A stretch of 64,000 nucleotides of DNA from Pseudomonas sp. R28(2017) (GTDB lineage Bacteria > Pseudomonadota > Gammaproteobacteria > Pseudomonadales > Pseudomonadaceae): positions 186,001-250,000 of the forward strand of contig NZ_NEHW01000008.1 in assembly GCF_002112505.1 (NCBI RefSeq). Direction: 5' to 3'. Made by a program: the position numbers and the translations under genes. Each line of letters starts with the position of its first letter. Positions within the stretch are counted from its first letter, which is position 1. Positions 42,322 to 53,422 of the stretch are shown here, piece after piece. The notes below the pieces were generated by a model. It made no database searches, was not told where the DNA came from, and was given only the letters and a program-made list of their open reading frames with translations.

Positions 42322-45149
42322 GCCAGGAACGCTACGGCATCCGCCGCTTCGCACTGCTCAACACCGCCGGCTACAGCCTTGGCCTGTTCCCGCTGGAGCA
42401 CCCACTGTCGGTGTACGGTGCCAACAACCTGGGTAAATCGGCGTCGATCAACGCCTTGCAGTTCCCGATCCTGGCGCGCATGTCCGACATGAGCTTCGGC
42501 AAGTACAGCCTGGAGCAGTCGCGCCGCTTCTACTTCGCCAGCGACACGTCCTACATCCTCTGCGAACTGAACCTGCCCCACGGCCCGCACGTGATCGGTG
42601 TGGTCGGCCGCGGCCCGGGTGGCGGTTTCGGCCACCAGTTCTTCGCCTACAAGGGCGAGCTGGACCTGGCCCACTACCAGAAGAACGACACCTGCCTGCG
42701 CCAGAAAGAGCTGTTCACCAACCTCGAGCGCCTGGGCCTGAAAGCCTATGAGCTCAAGCCCGATGAACTGCGCCGGCTGCTGGTCGGCGGCCACACCTCG
42801 TGCCCGCTGGACCTGACCCTGATCCCGCTGCGTTCGACCAGCGAGCAGAGCCTGAAAACCTTCCGCGCCCTGTTCATCAACCTGCTGCACATGCGCGAGA
42901 TCACCGCAGCCAAGCTCAAGCAGCTGTTCCTCGACGCCTTCGAGCACAGCCTGCGCTCGGGCAGCGTCGACTACATCGCCGCCTGCGAAGAAGCCTTCCG
43001 CGACGTACGCCGCATGGAGCAGGACTACAACGCCCTGGTTGCGGCAGGCCCCTTGGTCGAGGCCCTGGCCGGCGGCGTGGCCCAGCGCGACATCCTGCGC
43101 GGCAAGCTGCACCGCCTTTCGCCACTGCTCGACAACCTGCTGGGCACCTGGCAGGAATACGCCATGGCGCGCAAGGAAGAACTGGTGATCCAGGCCGAAC
43201 ACTTCCGTGGGGAGCAGGACCGCCTGCAGAACGACCAGCGCGGTGGCACCCAGGAGCTGATGCGCCTGGAACGTGAAATCACCGGTATCCAGCGCTGGCT
43301 CGGCGAGCTGTCGGTGCTCAAGCACCGCTTCGCCCTGGTCGATGACGTCAAGGTCCTGGAACAGGGCCTGCTGGCCGCCAAGGACGCCCACGACGAGCTG
43401 GCCGGGGCCCTGGCGCAATCGCGCCAGTTCTCCGCCGAAGACCTCGACGAGCGCGTGCGCGACCTTGAAAAACGCCTGAAGCAGGTCAAGCAGCAGCTCG
43501 ACCACGCCGACAACAACAGCTACGCCCGCCTGCGCGAAGAGTTCTCGCAGCAGGATGTCGACCGCCTGATGCGCCTTTTCAACGGCGCGCTGTTCAGCCT
43601 GCCGCTGGGCGCCCGCGGCATCGAGCTGGACGACAGCGACCTGTGGGTGAAATCCCTGGAAGCGGTGCTGGACAGCTTCAAAGGCGAGCGTTTCGAAGCC
43701 CCTGGCCTTTCCATCGACCTCTCCAACATCGACCCGCCGGCCCTGCAGGCCCTGGCCGACCGCGCGGCCCTGCGCGACCAGAAGGAGCGCCTGGAAAAGG
43801 AGCTCAAGCAGCTCAAGACCCAGCAGCAAGTCGCCGCCGACCGCACCGCCTCCAAGGCCCAGACAGAAGCCCTGTACCAGGAAGTGCTGGACGCCCAGAA
43901 GGCCCTGGAAGACTTCCGCCGCAGCGAAACCCTGAGCGCTGAAGAGCCCGAGAAGCTGGAGCAGCTGGCGCAACTCGAAGCCGCCCAGGACGAGCTCAAG
44001 CGCTCCAGCGACGCCTTCACCGAACGCGTCCAGCAACTGTCGGCCAAGCTGCAGCTGGTCGGCCGCCAGATCGGCGACCTCGAGTCCAAGCAGCGCACCC
44101 TGGAAGACGCCCTGCGCCGCCGCCAACTGCTGCCGGCCGACCTGCCCTACGGCACGCCGTACATGGAGGCGGTCGACGACTCCATGGACAACCTGCTGCC
44201 GATGCTCAACGACTACCAGGACAGCTGGCAGGCCCTGCAACGTGTCGACAACCAGATCGAGGCGTTGTACGCCCAGGTACGCCTCAAGGGCGTGGCCAAG
44301 TTCGACAGCGAAGACGACATGGAGCGCCGCCTGCAGCTGCTGGTGAACGCCTACGCGCACCGCACCGACGAAGCCCTGACCCTGGCCAAGGCGCGCCGCG
44401 CCGCAGTCACCGACATCGCCCGGACCCTGCGCAACATCCGCAGCGACTACGACAGCCTCGAGCACCAGCTGGCCCTGTTCAACCGCGAGATCAACAAGCG
44501 CCAGGTGTCCAACCTGGAAAGCTTCCGCGTGGTGCTGGCACCGAACAAGGAAGCGCTCAAGCACATCGACCAGATCATCCACAGCGCCGGCCAGTACGAG
44601 GAAGGCGAGACCCTGTCGGTGTTCGACCTGACCCAGAGCGCCGAGCAGGACAACAAGAACGAAGAGGCCAAGGAGTACCTGGCGCGGCTGGTGGCGGCCA
44701 ATCACAACCAGCTGGGCCTGAAGGACCTGTTCGAGCTGGCGTTCGAGATCACCAAGGTCAACGGCCAGCCGATCATCCACGCCGACATCGACGGCGCGGC
44801 GTCCAACGGCACCACCATGACCATCAAGGCGCTGACCAACATGTACCTGTTGCTGCACCTGATGGACCGTGACCTGGCCGGGCGCATTCGCCTGCCGTAC
44901 TACCTCGACGAGGCGGCAGACATCGACGAACGCAACCAGGCGGCACTGCTGGAGACCAGCCTGCAGCTGGGCTTCGTGCCGATTCTGGCGAGCGTGAAGC
45001 CGCAGGTGTCGGCGCGCGTGGCGATCGACCTGGAAGGTGGCAGCGGGCCGAATGGCATCTACATCGACGAAGCGGACTGGAAGTACATCAGCCGGCTGGA
45101 TGAGGTGAAGGCGATCGTGCGGGAGGATCAGGCCGAAGAGTTGGCCTGA
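42318..45149 (+). CDS. mksB: condensin SMC-like ATPase MksB
   Basis: The 943-residue ATPase is the motor of the condensin. Walker A GANNLGKS is at 34-41, long coiled coils run from about 290 to 500 and 490 to 800, and the C-terminal head has the Walker B-like YYLDEAADID at about 861-870. It is smaller than standard SMC proteins (about 1100-1200), as expected for MksB. The whole operon F-E-B is transcribed together and ends at a hairpin plus REP pair. It should help chromosome segregation and compaction beside Smc-ScpAB. Confidence 0.93.
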   Translation: MSQERYGIRRFALLNTAGYSLGLFPLEHPLSVYGANNLGKSASINALQFPILARMSDMSFGKYSLEQSRRFYFASDTSYILCELNLPHGPHVIGVVGRGPGGGFGHQFFAYKGELDLAHYQKNDTCLRQKELFTNLERLGLKAYELKPDELRRLLVGGHTSCPLDLTLIPLRSTSEQSLKTFRALFINLLHMREITAAKLKQLFLDAFEHSLRSGSVDYIAACEEAFRDVRRMEQDYNALVAAGPLVEALAGGVAQRDILRGKLHRLSPLLDNLLGTWQEYAMARKEELVIQAEHFRGEQDRLQNDQRGGTQELMRLEREITGIQRWLGELSVLKHRFALVDDVKVLEQGLLAAKDAHDELAGALAQSRQFSAEDLDERVRDLEKRLKQVKQQLDHADNNSYARLREEFSQQDVDRLMRLFNGALFSLPLGARGIELDDSDLWVKSLEAVLDSFKGERFEAPGLSIDLSNIDPPALQALADRAALRDQKERLEKELKQLKTQQQVAADRTASKAQTEALYQEVLDAQKALEDFRRSETLSAEEPEKLEQLAQLEAAQDELKRSSDAFTERVQQLSAKLQLVGRQIGDLESKQRTLEDALRRRQLLPADLPYGTPYMEAVDDSMDNLLPMLNDYQDSWQALQRVDNQIEALYAQVRLKGVAKFDSEDDMERRLQLLVNAYAHRTDEALTLAKARRAAVTDIARTLRNIRSDYDSLEHQLALFNREINKRQVSNLESFRVVLAPNKEALKHIDQIIHSAGQYEEGETLSVFDLTQSAEQDNKNEEAKEYLARLVAANHNQLGLKDLFELAFEITKVNGQPIIHADIDGAASNGTTMTIKALTNMYLLLHLMDRDLAGRIRLPYYLDEAADIDERNQAALLETSLQLGFVPILASVKPQVSARVAIDLEGGSGPNGIYIDEADWKYISRLDEVKAIVREDQAEELA

Positions 45150-45156
45150 GGTAATT

Positions 45157-45174
45157 GGGGCCGCTTTGCGGCCC
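45157..45174 (+). terminator. hairpin closing the mks operon
   Basis: ggggccgc, loop ttt, gcggccc lies eight bases after the mksB stop and runs directly into a REP pair. No long T-run follows. Confidence 0.5.
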
Positions 45175-45260
45175 TTCGCGGGCAAGCCCGCTCCCACAGG
45201 CACTGCAAAAGCCTGAAGGGCTGCACCTAACCTGTGGGAGCGGGCTTGCCCGCGAAGGCC
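45175..45260. repeat. inverted REP pair
   Basis: Two facing REP copies with a ~35-bp spacer lie between the convergent mksB and creA genes. The left copy is fused to the preceding hairpin. Confidence 0.85.
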
Positions 45261-45271
45261 TTAACGCGGTT

Positions 45272-45733
45272 TCAAGGGCTCCAAGGCAGGATCGGGATCG
45301 CCGTCACCGCATTCTGCGGGCTGCCTTCGATCATGCGGTCGCTGTACACCAGGTACACCAGGGTATTGCGCTTCTTGTCGAGGAAGCGCACCACCTGCAT
45401 GGTCTTGAACACCAGCGAGGTGCGTTCCTTGAACACTTCCTCGCCATCCTTCAACTCACCCTTGAAGTTGATCGGCCCGACCTGACGGCAGGCAATCGAC
45501 GCCTCCGCGCGATCTTCCGCCAAGCCCAAGCCACCCTTCACGCCGCCGGTCTTGGCCCGCGACAGGTAGCAGGTCACGCCCTCGACCTTGGGGTCGTCGA
45601 AAGCCTCGACCACGATGCGGTCGTTCGGCCCGACGAACTTGAACACGGTGGAGACCTGGCCGATCTCTTCGGCACCGGCCAGCACCGGCAGGGCAAGGAT
45701 GGCCAAGGCCAGCGCCTGCTTGAGCAGCCTCAT
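45272..45733 (-). CDS. creA: CreA family exported protein
   Basis: The 153-residue protein has a signal peptide ([21 protein letters not shown]) and the CreA sequence [39 protein letters not shown] and [20 protein letters not shown]. It is a small periplasmic protein of unknown biochemical role, named from the E. coli creABCD operon. Here it stands after proB, sharing a 4-bp ATGA overlap, with no creBC two-component genes near it. Confidence 0.9.
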   Translation of the reverse strand: MRLLKQALALAILALPVLAGAEEIGQVSTVFKFVGPNDRIVVEAFDDPKVEGVTCYLSRAKTGGVKGGLGLAEDRAEASIACRQVGPINFKGELKDGEEVFKERTSLVFKTMQVVRFLDKKRNTLVYLVYSDRMIEGSPQNAVTAIPILPWSP

Positions 45734-46848
45734 ACCAGCACCAGGTTGTCGCGGTGCACCAGCTCCGGCTCGGCGATGTAGCCCAGCACGGCCTCGATCT
45801 GATCGGACGGCTGGCCGATGATCTTTTGCGCTTCCAGCGCGCTGTAGTTGGCCAGGCCACGCGCCACCTCGACGCCATCCGGGCCGACGCAAACCACCAT
45901 TTCGCCACGGCGGAAGCTGCCCTGCACGGTCTTCACGCCGACCGGCAGCAGGCTCTTGTTGGCCTCACGCAGCGCCTGCACGGCGCCAGCGTCGAGCACC
46001 AGCGTACCGCGGGTCTGCAGGTGGCCAGCCAGCCACTGCTTGCGTGCCGCCAGCATGCCGCGCTCGGGCGACAGCAGCGTGCCCAGGCGCTCACCGGCCT
46101 TCAGGCGATCAAGCACGCGCTCGATACGGCCACCGATGATGATCGTGTGGGCGCCGGAACGGGCGGCCAGGCGCGCGGCGCGCAGCTTGGTCTGCATGCC
46201 GCCACGGCCGAGGGCACCGCCGGTGCCGCCGGCCACGGCGTCCAGCGACGGATCGTCGGCGCGGGCTTCGTAGATCAGCTGGGCCTCGGGGTTGTTGCGC
46301 GGGTCGGCATCGAACATGCCGTCACGGTCGGTGAGAATCACCAGCAAGTCGGCTTCCACCAGGTTGGCCACCAGCGCGGCCAGGGTGTCGTTGTCGCCGA
46401 AACGGATCTCGTCGGTGACCACGGTGTCGTTTTCGTTGATCACCGGCACCACGCCCAGATCGACCAGGGTACGCAGGGTGCTGCGGGCGTTCAGGTAACG
46501 CTTGCGGTCAGACAGGTCATCATGGGTCAGGAGGATCTGCGCGGTGTGCTTGCCATGTTCGCCGAAGCTTGTTTCCCAGGCCTGCACCAGGCGCATCTGG
46601 CCGATCGAGGCAGCCGCCTGCAGCTCGTTCATCGCACTCGGTCGCGAAGTCCAGCCCAGCTGGCTCATGCCGGCAGCCACGGCCCCGGAGGAGACCAGTA
46701 CCAACTCCACGCCTGCTTCACGCAGCGCGACCATCTGCTCGACCCATACGGCCATGGCGCCGCGGTCGAGGCCCTTGCCATCGGCGGTCAGCAGGGCACT
46801 GCCAATCTTCACGACCCAGCGCTTGGCGCCCGTCACCTTGCTTCGCAT
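45730..46848 (-). CDS. proB: glutamate 5-kinase
   Basis: This 372-residue enzyme phosphorylates glutamate in the first step of proline synthesis. The kinase domain (1-260) contains [38 protein letters not shown] and [20 protein letters not shown]; a C-terminal PUA domain begins near 276. The length is that of standard ProB. ATG 46848 was selected from an open frame by the conserved start [17 protein letters not shown]. It lies behind obgE with an intrinsic terminator between them, and its stop overlaps creA. Confidence 0.95.
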   Translation of the reverse strand: MRSKVTGAKRWVVKIGSALLTADGKGLDRGAMAVWVEQMVALREAGVELVLVSSGAVAAGMSQLGWTSRPSAMNELQAAASIGQMRLVQAWETSFGEHGKHTAQILLTHDDLSDRKRYLNARSTLRTLVDLGVVPVINENDTVVTDEIRFGDNDTLAALVANLVEADLLVILTDRDGMFDADPRNNPEAQLIYEARADDPSLDAVAGGTGGALGRGGMQTKLRAARLAARSGAHTIIIGGRIERVLDRLKAGERLGTLLSPERGMLAARKQWLAGHLQTRGTLVLDAGAVQALREANKSLLPVGVKTVQGSFRRGEMVVCVGPDGVEVARGLANYSALEAQKIIGQPSDQIEAVLGYIAEPELVHRDNLVLV

Positions 46849-46891
46849 CTTCTTCCAACCTATGTCGAATCTGTAGATACCGTGGATACAA

Positions 46892-46917
46892 AAACGCCGC
46901 TCCTGAGAGCGGCGTTT
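46892..46917 (-). terminator. intrinsic terminator after obgE
   Basis: aaacgccgctc pairs with gagcggcgttt around ctga; on the minus strand it is followed by TTTTG. It separates obgE from proB. Confidence 0.85.
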
Positions 46918-46933
46918 AGTGTACTGCAACCGA

Positions 46934-48605
<1,672 letters not shown>

Positions 48606-48642
48606 GGTTCAATCTCCAAATAAATTCAGGGGAACCGGGCGA

Positions 48643-48957
48643 TTAAGCCTGGATACCGGTGATTTTGATCTCGGTGAACCACTGGCGGTGGCCCATACGC
48701 TTCATGTGGTGCTTACGACGACGGAACTTGATGATGCGAACCTTGTCGTGACGGCCTTGCGAAACGACTTCGGCAACCACTTTAGCGCCGGCGACGACTG
48801 GTGCGCCGATGGTGACTTCTTCACCGTTGGCAACCAGCAGAACGCGATCGAAGGTCACGGATTCGCCAGTGGCGACTTCCAGTTTTTCGATCTTGAGGAA
48901 TTCACCTTCAGCGACTTTGTACTGCTTGCCGCCGGTAACGATTACTGCGTAAGACAT
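48643..48957 (-). CDS. rplU: 50S ribosomal protein L21
   Basis: The 104-residue protein starts [20 protein letters not shown] and ends with the L21 signature [16 protein letters not shown] stretch ([20 protein letters not shown]). ATG 48957 was chosen from a longer open frame on the basis of this conserved N-terminus. It heads the rplU-rpmA operon and is divergent from ispB, with about 245 bp between starts that should hold both promoters. Confidence 0.98.
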   Translation of the reverse strand: MSYAVIVTGGKQYKVAEGEFLKIEKLEVATGESVTFDRVLLVANGEEVTIGAPVVAGAKVVAEVVSQGRHDKVRIIKFRRRKHHMKRMGHRQWFTEIKITGIQA

Positions 48958-49201
48958 GGTATTTCTCCGATAATCCTGCTCACCCAGCGCTTTATATGAT
49001 GAGTATTGGCTGGCATGGCTGCACGGGGCTGGAACGGCCCTGTGCAATTGCGTAAGGCAGGTGCTGCCCAGGAAGTTAGGGTGCGCGATTGTACGCAACC
49101 CGGGTTTTGCTTGCAAGTCCCGCCCCCGGCCTGCGGGCACCGCGCCTTGACACACCGGGACCCGCGACCTAGCATGCCGCGCAACCTCACTGGAGCAGCC
49201 G

Positions 49202-50170
49202 ATGCAACCCCAAACCTTCTACCGCGCGGTAGCTGAAGATTTCAGCGCCGTCGACGAGATCATCAAGAAGCAGCTGACCTCGCGCGTGCCGCTGGTATCG
49301 AAGATCGGCGACTATATCACTTCCGCCGGTGGCAAGCGCCTGCGCCCGCTACTGGTGCTGCTGTGCGGCAAGGCCCTGGGCCGCGAAGGCGCCGACCTGC
49401 GCCTGCTGGCCGCGACCATCGAGTTCCTGCACACCGCCACCCTGCTGCACGACGACGTGGTCGACATGTCCGGCATGCGCCGTGGCCGCTCCACCGCCAA
49501 TGCCCTGTGGGGCAACGCGCCGAGCGTGCTGGTGGGAGACTTCCTCTATTCGCGCTCGTTCGAGATGATGGTCGAACTGGGCTCGATGCCGGTCATGCAG
49601 ATCCTTTCCAAGGCCACCCGAGTGATCGCCGAGGGTGAAGTGCTGCAGCTGTCGCGAGTACGCGATGCGAGCACCACCGAAGAGGTCTACATGGACGTCA
49701 TCCGCGGCAAGACCGCGATGCTGTTCGAGGCGTCGACCCACAGCGCCGCAGCGCTGGCCGAAGCCAGCGAAGACCAGCGCGAAGCCCTGCGCACCTTCGG
49801 TGACCACCTGGGCGTGGCCTTCCAGCTGGTCGACGACCTGCTCGACTACGAAGGCGATGCCGAAGCCCTGGGCAAGAACGTCGGCGACGACCTGGCCGAA
49901 GGCAAACCGACCCTGCCGCTGATCTACACCATGCGCGAAGGTACGCCGGAACAGGCGGCACTGGTGCGCAAGGCGATCCAGAAGGGTGGCCTGGAGGACC
50001 TGGAGCAGATTCGCGAGGCCGTCGAGGCTTCGGGTGCCTTGAAGTACACCGCCGAGCTGGCGCGTGACTACGTCAAGCGTGCCATCGCCTGCCTGGAAGT
50101 GCTGCCAGCCAGCGAATACCGGGATGCACTGGTCGAGCTGAGCGAGTTTGCGGTCGCGCGTACTCACTGA
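49202..50170 (+). CDS. ispB: octaprenyl/polyprenyl diphosphate synthase
   Basis: This 322-residue trans-prenyltransferase lengthens the isoprenoid side chain of ubiquinone (Q9 in Pseudomonas). The first aspartate-rich motif DDVVD is at 84-88 and the second DDLLD at 211-215; GGKRLRP at 43-49 binds isopentenyl diphosphate. Length and the divergent position next to rplU match IspB. A REP follows the stop. Confidence 0.95.
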   Translation: MQPQTFYRAVAEDFSAVDEIIKKQLTSRVPLVSKIGDYITSAGGKRLRPLLVLLCGKALGREGADLRLLAATIEFLHTATLLHDDVVDMSGMRRGRSTANALWGNAPSVLVGDFLYSRSFEMMVELGSMPVMQILSKATRVIAEGEVLQLSRVRDASTTEEVYMDVIRGKTAMLFEASTHSAAALAEASEDQREALRTFGDHLGVAFQLVDDLLDYEGDAEALGKNVGDDLAEGKPTLPLIYTMREGTPEQAALVRKAIQKGGLEDLEQIREAVEASGALKYTAELARDYVKRAIACLEVLPASEYRDALVELSEFAVARTH

Positions 50171-50181
50171 CAGACCGAGTC

Positions 50182-50213
50182 GCCTTCTTCGCGGGCCAGC
50201 CCGCTCCCACAGG
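50182..50213. repeat. single REP sequence
   Basis: ttcgcgggccagcccgctcc with ccacagg follows the ispB stop. Confidence 0.75.
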
Positions 50214-50314
50214 AGCGTGCTGGCCCGCTTTGCATTTGTCCGGACAAAAACACTTCCCCCGCAAGACCTTTTACAATATGGGCCTTTAACCGCCTGTCTG
50301 CTTAAGGAACCGAA

Positions 50315-50656
50315 GTGAGCACTCTGCCACCCTGCCCCAAATGCAACTCCGAATACACCTACGAGGATGGCACTCAGCTGATCTGCCCCGAGTGCGCCCA
50401 CGAGTGGTCGGCCAGCGGCGAAGCCGAAGCGGCCAGCGATGACGTGGTGAAGAAGGATTCGGTCGGCAACGTCCTGCAGGACGGCGACACCGTTACCGTG
50501 ATCAAGGACCTCAAGGTCAAGGGCTCGTCCCTGGTGGTCAAGGTCGGCACCAAGGTCAAGAACATCCGCCTGTGCGACGGCGACCACGATATCGACTGCA
50601 AGATCGACGGCATCGGCGCCATGAAGCTGAAGTCGGAATTCGTGCGTAAGGTCTGA
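50315..50656 (+). CDS. yjdM: zinc-ribbon protein, YjdM/PhnA family
   Basis: The 113-residue protein has a zinc ribbon formed by Cys7, Cys10, Cys24 and Cys27 (PCPKC, ICPEC) followed by the YjdM/PhnA domain ([13 protein letters not shown] [20 protein letters not shown]). Despite the old PhnA name it has no proven role in phosphonate breakdown. It stands alone; the next gene has its own iron-regulated promoter. Confidence 0.9.
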   Translation: MSTLPPCPKCNSEYTYEDGTQLICPECAHEWSASGEAEAASDDVVKKDSVGNVLQDGDTVTVIKDLKVKGSSLVVKVGTKVKNIRLCDGDHDIDCKIDGIGAMKLKSEFVRKV

Positions 50657-50689
50657 TTACAAAATCCGCCAATTGGCGCTTGCTATTCT

Positions 50690-50711
50690 GATAATAAGAA
50701 TTATTCTCATT
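50690..50711. promoter_or_regulatory. strong Fur-box match
   Basis: gataataagaattattctc (50690-50708) agrees with the classical 19-bp Fur consensus at 15 positions, and the offset 50693-50711 agrees with the symmetric AATGAGAAT-type form at 17 of 19. It lies about 30-45 bp before the small gene at 50738. Confidence 0.8.
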
Positions 50712-50737
50712 GGAACCGCTATCCAAGGAGAATAGCC

Positions 50738-50983
50738 ATGACTTATCTGATCGACGCCTGGCTGGACCGCCCCCACCCTTACCTGCGCATCCTTCATCGG
50801 GAAACCGGTGAGGTGTGCGCGGTGCTCGAAGAAGAAGCGCTGGACGAACTGCGCGACCAGGGCGACCTGGATCTCAGCGGGCTGAATTCGAGTGAGCCGA
50901 TCGTGCTCAAGGAGCTGGTGCGCAACCTGTTTCTGTTCTGCTATGCACGGGCGTTGCGCCCTGGGGGAACAGACTGGAATTGA
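50738..50983 (+). CDS. small PA4570-like protein, probably iron-regulated
   Basis: The 81-residue protein begins MTYLIDAWLDRPHPYLRILH and has an acidic helix (EEEALDELRDQGDLDL) and a hydrophobic end (LKELVRNLFLFCYARAL). It is a conserved Pseudomonas protein of unknown function, of the PA4570 type. AAGGAG precedes the start. The strong Fur site just upstream predicts expression in iron starvation. Confidence 0.8.
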   Translation: MTYLIDAWLDRPHPYLRILHRETGEVCAVLEEEALDELRDQGDLDLSGLNSSEPIVLKELVRNLFLFCYARALRPGGTDWN

Positions 50984-50995
50984 GGCCGGCAGCGC

Positions 50996-51090
50996 CGGCC
51001 ATTCGCGGGCAAGCCCGCTCTCACAGGTTCGCACAGGATTCAAGCCTAGTGCGATACCTGTGGGAGCGGGCTTGCCCGCGAATGGGCCGC
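50996..51090. repeat. inverted REP pair
   Basis: Two facing REP copies with a ~35-bp spacer lie between the small protein gene and fklB, which converge. The right copy runs into the fklB hairpin. Confidence 0.85.
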
Positions 51091-51100
51091 AAAGCGGCCC
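51084..51100 (-). terminator. hairpin after fklB
   Basis: gggccgc, loop aaa, gcggccc lies just 3' of fklB and touches the REP pair. No T-run. Confidence 0.5.
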
Positions 51101-51108
51101 CAGCGGCA

Positions 51109-51726
51109 TTACAGAACGTCGAGCAGCTCGACGTCGAACACCAGTACGCTGTGCGGCGGGATGCTGCCAACGCCTTGGGCGCCGTAGGCCAGCTCGCTCG
51201 GCACGTACAGGCGCCATTTGCTGCCGGCGTTCATCAGCTGCAGGGCTTCGGTCCAGCCAGCGATCACGCCACCAACCGGGAATTCAGCCGGCTGGCCACG
51301 GTCGTAGGAGCTGTCGAACACGGTACCGTCGATCAGGGTGCCGTGGTAATGGGTGCGCACGTTGCTTTCGCGGGTCGGCTTGGCGCCAACACCTGCGGTC
51401 AGCACTTCGAACTGCAGGCCCGAAGCCAGGGTGGTGATGCCGTCACGCTTGGCGTTCTCGGCCAGGAATTCCTTGCCAGCGGCAGCGGCGGCTTCAGCCT
51501 TGGCTGCAGCTTCGGCTTGCATCACGTCACGGATGACCTTGAAGCTGGCCGACAGGTCGGCTTCGCTGACGCGGCTGTCAGCGCCGTTGAAGGCGTCGGT
51601 CAGGCCGGCCAGGATGGCTTCCAGGCTCACGCCTGGTGGCGGGTTGTCGCGCAGCTGGCCGCCCAGCTGGCGGCCGATGCCGTAGCTGACGCGAGTTTCG
51701 TCGGTGGACAGGTTGAGTTCGGACAT
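51109..51726 (-). CDS. fklB: FKBP-type peptidyl-prolyl isomerase
   Basis: The 205-residue cytoplasmic isomerase has an N-terminal dimerisation region (MSELNLSTDETRVSYGIGRQ, with an alanine-rich helix at about 75-95) and a C-terminal FKBP domain (about 110-205: HYHGTLIDGTVFDSSYDRGQ, VIAGWTEALQLM, YGAQGVGSIPPHSVLVFDVE). Length and both domains match FklB/FkpA-like proteins, and absence of a signal peptide favours FklB. ATG 51726 was chosen from the conserved start. Confidence 0.92.
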   Translation of the reverse strand: MSELNLSTDETRVSYGIGRQLGGQLRDNPPPGVSLEAILAGLTDAFNGADSRVSEADLSASFKVIRDVMQAEAAAKAEAAAAAGKEFLAENAKRDGITTLASGLQFEVLTAGVGAKPTRESNVRTHYHGTLIDGTVFDSSYDRGQPAEFPVGGVIAGWTEALQLMNAGSKWRLYVPSELAYGAQGVGSIPPHSVLVFDVELLDVL

Positions 51727-51811
51727 TGTCGTGCTCCACTGCAGGGCGCAGTGCAGCCGCGCCCTTGATGAAAAGGGCGAGCAGCCTAGCACACTGGGGC
51801 GCCGCGAGCAG

Positions 51812-52117
51812 CTACCAGGCCGAGCGCTGGGAAATCGGCACCTTCAGGTCTTCTTCCGGGTGCGTGCCCATGCCACACATTTCGTCCTGCACGGACCAGT
51901 GCACGAGGTTCATCGACACCATCGGAATGGTCTGCAGCAACTTGCGAGCATCCTCCACCGAGTGCACGCGCAAGCGCTCACCACGGGTATCGGACAGGGG
52001 GTGGGGATGGCCTTTGACCCGGGCCTCGATCAGGTAGTCGCCGCCTTCGATGGCGATCAGGTTCAGTTCGTCGACATGGCCAGCCCTGGCCTCTGTATTG
52101 AGCTGATGCAGGTTCAT
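51812..52117 (-). CDS. small conserved protein (DUF6482 type)
   Basis: The 101-residue protein starts MNLHQLNTEARAGHVDELNL and contains SVEDARKLLQTIPMVSMNLVH and a metal-like cluster HWSVQDEMCGMGTH. It is conserved in Pseudomonas with no known role. GAGGTG precedes ATG 52117. Confidence 0.7.
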   Translation of the reverse strand: MNLHQLNTEARAGHVDELNLIAIEGGDYLIEARVKGHPHPLSDTRGERLRVHSVEDARKLLQTIPMVSMNLVHWSVQDEMCGMGTHPEEDLKVPISQRSAW

Positions 52118-52183
52118 GAGAGCACCTCGCTTTGGGAACCACGCATGAGTGCTCATTTTTTGTACGGGAAAGGAGAATACACA

Positions 52184-52216
52184 AGGCATAACTGACGCCG
52201 CTCGTCAGTTATGCCT
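52184..52216. repeat. perfect 14-bp inverted repeat
   Basis: aggcataactgacg and its exact complement cgtcagttatgcct are separated by ccgct. No T-run follows on either strand. It lies upstream of the DUF6482-type gene, next to a REP pair, and could be an operator, a structured RNA end, or part of a mobile repeat. Confidence 0.65.
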
Positions 52217-52223
52217 CGATCAT

Positions 52224-52310
52224 TGTGCGAGCGGGCGAGCCCGCGAAACAGGCGACGCGGTGGATTGCACCGGCTTCGCCGGTATTCGCGGGCTTGCCCG
52301 CTCCCACAGG
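52224..52310. repeat. inverted REP pair
   Basis: Two REP copies (gagcgggcgagcccgcgaaa and ttcgcgggcttgcccgctcc) lie on either side of caccggcttcgccggt, like the pair near 32.7 kb. Confidence 0.8.
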
Positions 52311-52323
52311 GGCCAGCCAGGCC

Positions 52324-52812
52324 TCAGTGCTTGGTCAGCTTGTCCAGGTAGCCCATGCAGAAGGCCGAGACCACGAAGGTCATGTGGATGATCACGTACC
52401 ACATCAGGTAGTCGGTGGAGATGTTCTGCGCATCCATGAACACCCGCAGCAGGTGGATGGAGGAAATCGCCACGATCGACGCGGCAACCTTCATCTTCAG
52501 CGACGAAGAGTCCATCTTGCCCAGCCAGTTGAGCTTCTCCTTGCTCTCGTCGATGTCCAGTTGCGACACGAAGTTCTCGTAGCCGGAAATCATCACCATC
52601 ACCAGCAGGCCGCCCACCAGCGACATGTCGATCAGCGACAGGATGACCAGGATCAGGTCGGCTTCGCTGAGGGCGAAAACGTTGGGCAGGACGTGGACAA
52701 CTTCCTGGAAGAACTTCAGCGCCAGGGCCAGCAGGCCGAGGGACAGGCCGAAATAAATGGGAGCGAGCAGCCAGCGCGAGGCATACATCGCGTTTTCGAG
52801 AATACGTTCCAT
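52324..52812 (-). CDS. UPF0114/YqhA-type membrane protein
   Basis: The 162-residue protein starts [20 protein letters not shown], has three or four helices ([55 protein letters not shown]) and the conserved [11 protein letters not shown]. It matches UPF0114 (YqhA), an inner-membrane family of unknown function. Confidence 0.88.
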   Translation of the reverse strand: MERILENAMYASRWLLAPIYFGLSLGLLALALKFFQEVVHVLPNVFALSEADLILVILSLIDMSLVGGLLVMVMISGYENFVSQLDIDESKEKLNWLGKMDSSSLKMKVAASIVAISSIHLLRVFMDAQNISTDYLMWYVIIHMTFVVSAFCMGYLDKLTKH

Positions 52813-52921
52813 GGAGGGTTCTTGAACTCGTCAGGTGACTGGAAAAGCGAGCGCGAGTATAGCCAGCCACCTGTGACAGCAAAAGCCTGCGGCCCGATGC
52901 CGCACCCACCAGGGTGTGTGC

Positions 52922-53260
52922 TCAGGTTTCAGGGTGGAACTGATAATCCCCCAGGTTCCGGCAGCGTTCGCCGTTGATCCGCCGCAACTGAGCCTGCAGG
53001 TGCAGGCACCAGATCTGAGGATCTTCGGCCACCTGGTACCCGTGCAGGGTCAGGCTGTCGACAATGGCATTGAGCACCGATTCGGCCACCATCGGCCCAT
53101 GGAACGGCCCTTGGGCCTTGATCGCCGAGGGTTGCTCACCGGCCATGCCGGCGGCGAACAGCAAGGTCCACATGCCGTTGTCGCCGGCCAGTGGGCGAAT
53201 GCTGCATTCAATGCGGGTCACCAGGCCCAGGCACTGGCGAGTAAGGCTGAGGTTGCGCAT
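52922..53260 (-). CDS. conserved hypothetical protein, 112 residues
   Basis: I do not recognise this protein beyond its conservation in Pseudomonas. It begins MRNLSLTRQCLGLVTRIECS and has the strand-like VTRIECSIRPLAGDNGMWTL and the helix VAESVLNAIVDSLTLHGYQV. There is no signal peptide or clear membrane segment. It lies alone between UPF0114 and the Lon-like protease. Confidence 0.65.
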   Translation of the reverse strand: MRNLSLTRQCLGLVTRIECSIRPLAGDNGMWTLLFAAGMAGEQPSAIKAQGPFHGPMVAESVLNAIVDSLTLHGYQVAEDPQIWCLHLQAQLRRINGERCRNLGDYQFHPET

Positions 53261-53422
53261 GGCCGCGTCCCCCTCGAATGAGCCCTGTTCAGCCTGAAAG
53301 CCAGGCTGTTTCCATCCTGAACCCTGATACCGTCCTTAAGTTCCAGCATAGAAGAACAGCACAGAAAGATGGAAAACCGGCGCTGAACGGTAGCACATGG
53401 CCGCCAGCGCCGATTTATTGAC

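Noticed and set aside
42072..45203. A 1043-codon open frame antisense to the mks operon
   Set aside because: It mirrors mksB in the codon-complementary frame of high-GC DNA, has low-complexity Leu/Val/Gln composition and no family motif.
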